Below, in pieces: positions 55,313 through 56,472 of a DNA stretch of 56,472 nt; within the stretch, counting starts at the first letter, position 1; each line of letters begins with the position of its first letter. The stretch spans positions 1 to 56,472 of the forward strand of contig JADHNI010000015.1 in NCBI GenBank assembly GCA_016779585.1, written 5' to 3'. The notes below the pieces were generated by a model that made no database searches, had not been told where the DNA came from, and was given only the letters and a program-made list of their open reading frames with translations. The translations under genes were made by a program, and so were the position numbers. This DNA comes from Pseudomonadales bacterium. GTDB taxonomy: Bacteria > Pseudomonadota > Gammaproteobacteria > Pseudomonadales > Azotimanducaceae.

Positions 55313-55633
55313 ATGCGAAGCAAAGCCCACCATACTTCGAACATCCGATATTTTCCATGGATCACATGGTTACTGACGTGCCTGTTAGCGATCGGTCTCA
55401 TCGCTCCTGTATCGACAGTGGCAGAGGAGCGGGAAGAAGACGATATCCAGATCGTCGAGGGCGAGGATCGCATCATTTATGAATATCGCCAGAACGGTAT
55501 TCTGACCATGATCAAGGTAGTGCCAAAGCAAGGCCGGCCTTATTACATGGTCCCTGCAGATGGCGCTCCACACTATGAAAGCCTGGATCACAAACGCCAG
55601 CTTTACCCGCAATGGGTCATCGTCGAATTCTGA
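55313..55633 (+). CDS. DUF2782 family exported protein
   Basis: A 106-residue protein. Signal peptide (WITWLLTCLLAIGLIAPVSTVAEE), then the DUF2782 block DIQIVEGEDRIIYEYRQNG and PKQGRPYYMVPADG. The family is small, periplasmic, and of unknown role, and is regularly found between polA and thrB in Pseudomonas-like genomes, as here. The ATG at 55313 is preferred over a TTG four codons earlier. Confidence 0.88.
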   Translation: MRSKAHHTSNIRYFPWITWLLTCLLAIGLIAPVSTVAEEREEDDIQIVEGEDRIIYEYRQNGILTMIKVVPKQGRPYYMVPADGAPHYESLDHKRQLYPQWVIVEF

Positions 55634-55675
55634 TATGAACACTGACACGAACGTCTGCGTTACGCTTTAGGGCTC

Positions 55676-56472
55676 ATGGCCGCATTTACAACCTTTACTG
55701 AGGAGGCACTCAGCCGGTATTTGGTTATGTTCGGCAAGGGTGAACTTGCTCATCATGAGGTTATTGAAGGCGGCATTGAGAACTCCAACTATCGGATCAC
55801 ACTGGAACAGAACGGTGATCAAGAGCACTACATCCTGACCATCATCGAGGGTTTTGACTTCAACGAAATACCTTTTTTTAACAAAGTCATGACCCACCTC
55901 TACCATTACGGCCTTCCAGTCGCGGCCCCAATTGTCACGCTCGATGGCATGACCTCCACCATCTTCTGCGGTAAGCCAACGTTCCTTTTCCCAAGGCTCG
56001 AAGGCGGACACCTGGACAAGGTGAGTGAGGGCCAGTGCGCTGATATCGGGCGTTTCATGGCGAGATCACACCAGGCATTGGCTGAGCTCAACATCGAGCG
56101 CGACAATCCTTACCATCCCGCGTGGATGCATGAGGCGCTGGCACAGGTGGCACCGCGCCTTTTAAGTGAAGATCGAGACCTGGTTGCGAGCCTTGTAGCC
56201 GATTACGAGCAGATTCTGCTTGCAGACGTCCCAAGGGGCATCATTCACGGGGATCTGTTCCAGGACAATGCCCTGTTCCTGGAAAACGGAGAACTGAGTG
56301 GCGTGATCGACTTTTATCACGCCTGTAGCGATCTCCTAATCCAGGATATCGCGGTGGCACTAAATGACTGGTGCAAAGAAGGCAACTGCATAAATTCTTC
56401 ACTGCAGCGGGCCCTGCTAGAAGGTTATGAGGAAATTCGCCCCCTGACAGAACAGGAACTCGAGCTTTTACC
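55676..56472 (+). CDS. thrB: Homoserine kinase, 3' end cut off by window
   Basis: 265 codons of a homoserine kinase of the aminoglycoside phosphotransferase fold (the Pseudomonas ThrB type, not the GHMP type). MAAFTTFTEEALSRYL starts it, GGIENSNYRI near 36-45 is the nucleotide loop, HGDLFQDNALF near 191 is the catalytic loop with Asp193, and GVIDFYHA the metal-binding DFG-like motif. It makes O-phosphohomoserine for ThrC (44109-45482). The C-terminus lies beyond base 56472. Confidence 0.93.
   Translation, partial: MAAFTTFTEEALSRYLVMFGKGELAHHEVIEGGIENSNYRITLEQNGDQEHYILTIIEGFDFNEIPFFNKVMTHLYHYGLPVAAPIVTLDGMTSTIFCGKPTFLFPRLEGGHLDKVSEGQCADIGRFMARSHQALAELNIERDNPYHPAWMHEALAQVAPRLLSEDRDLVASLVADYEQILLADVPRGIIHGDLFQDNALFLENGELSGVIDFYHACSDLLIQDIAVALNDWCKEGNCINSSLQRALLEGYEEIRPLTEQELELL

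Overview
The window looks like chromosomal DNA of a gammaproteobacterium on the Pseudomonadales/Cellvibrionales side. No phage, plasmid, insertion sequence or CRISPR was seen. The gene order from about 27.8 kb to the end follows blocks known from Pseudomonas: hemB-trxA-rho; hemY-hemX-hemD-hemC-algR-algZ-argH; lptM-lysA-dapF-DUF484-xerC; a PII gene next to comM and cytochrome c5; and dsbA-cytochrome c4-engB-polA-DUF2782-thrB. The genus cannot be named from sequence alone.

Region 1 (1-13.1 kb) is accessory metabolism. It holds a secreted cupin, three short-chain dehydrogenases, a PlsC-type acyltransferase, an acyl-CoA dehydrogenase-like flavoprotein, a Kazal-type lipoprotein, a serine hydrolase overlapping a pyroglutamyl-peptidase-like protein, an MFS carrier, and a threonine dehydratase/nitronate monooxygenase/SDR operon. 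A TPR protein and a DUF3754/SDR pair complete it. Region 2 (13.2-24.8 kb) is housekeeping: rpoD with an 840-base 5' region, cysQ, yrfG-hslR-pckA (hslO of the E. coli order is absent), gshA-acpH, dsbB, a DUF4124 protein and the ABC-F ATPase yheS. Region 3 (24.8-27.75 kb) is a compact operon of a TetR regulator, a possible ferritin-like protein and a luciferase-like flavin oxidoreductase. Two identical operators sit in its promoter, which it shares with hemB. Region 4 (27.8-56.5 kb) is the conserved core: haem synthesis, Rho and thioredoxin, the AlgZ/AlgR two-component system, arginine, lysine and threonine synthesis, frataxin, XerC recombinase, nitrogen signalling, respiratory cytochromes, periplasmic disulfide formation, an IMP dehydrogenase-like enzyme, IHF and DNA polymerase I.

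Most of the novelty lies between genes. Near-perfect NtrC sites paired with sigma-54 promoters precede both the PII gene (expected) and the acyltransferase (not expected), which suggests nitrogen control of lipid acylation. An ErsA/Spot 42-like small RNA, with a sigma-E type promoter, two C-rich loops and a strong terminator, lies between polA and engB. A 23-bp tandem repeat copies the ribosome site and start codon of hslR four times, giving a chain of ATGA-coupled octapeptide ORFs. A fixed-length 52-bp element with imperfect terminal inverted repeats occurs three times between hemB and hemY. A consensus LexA box inside a symmetric repeat lies far upstream of rpoD. Most translation starts were chosen by ribosome-site position and homologue length; non-ATG starts are noted where used.
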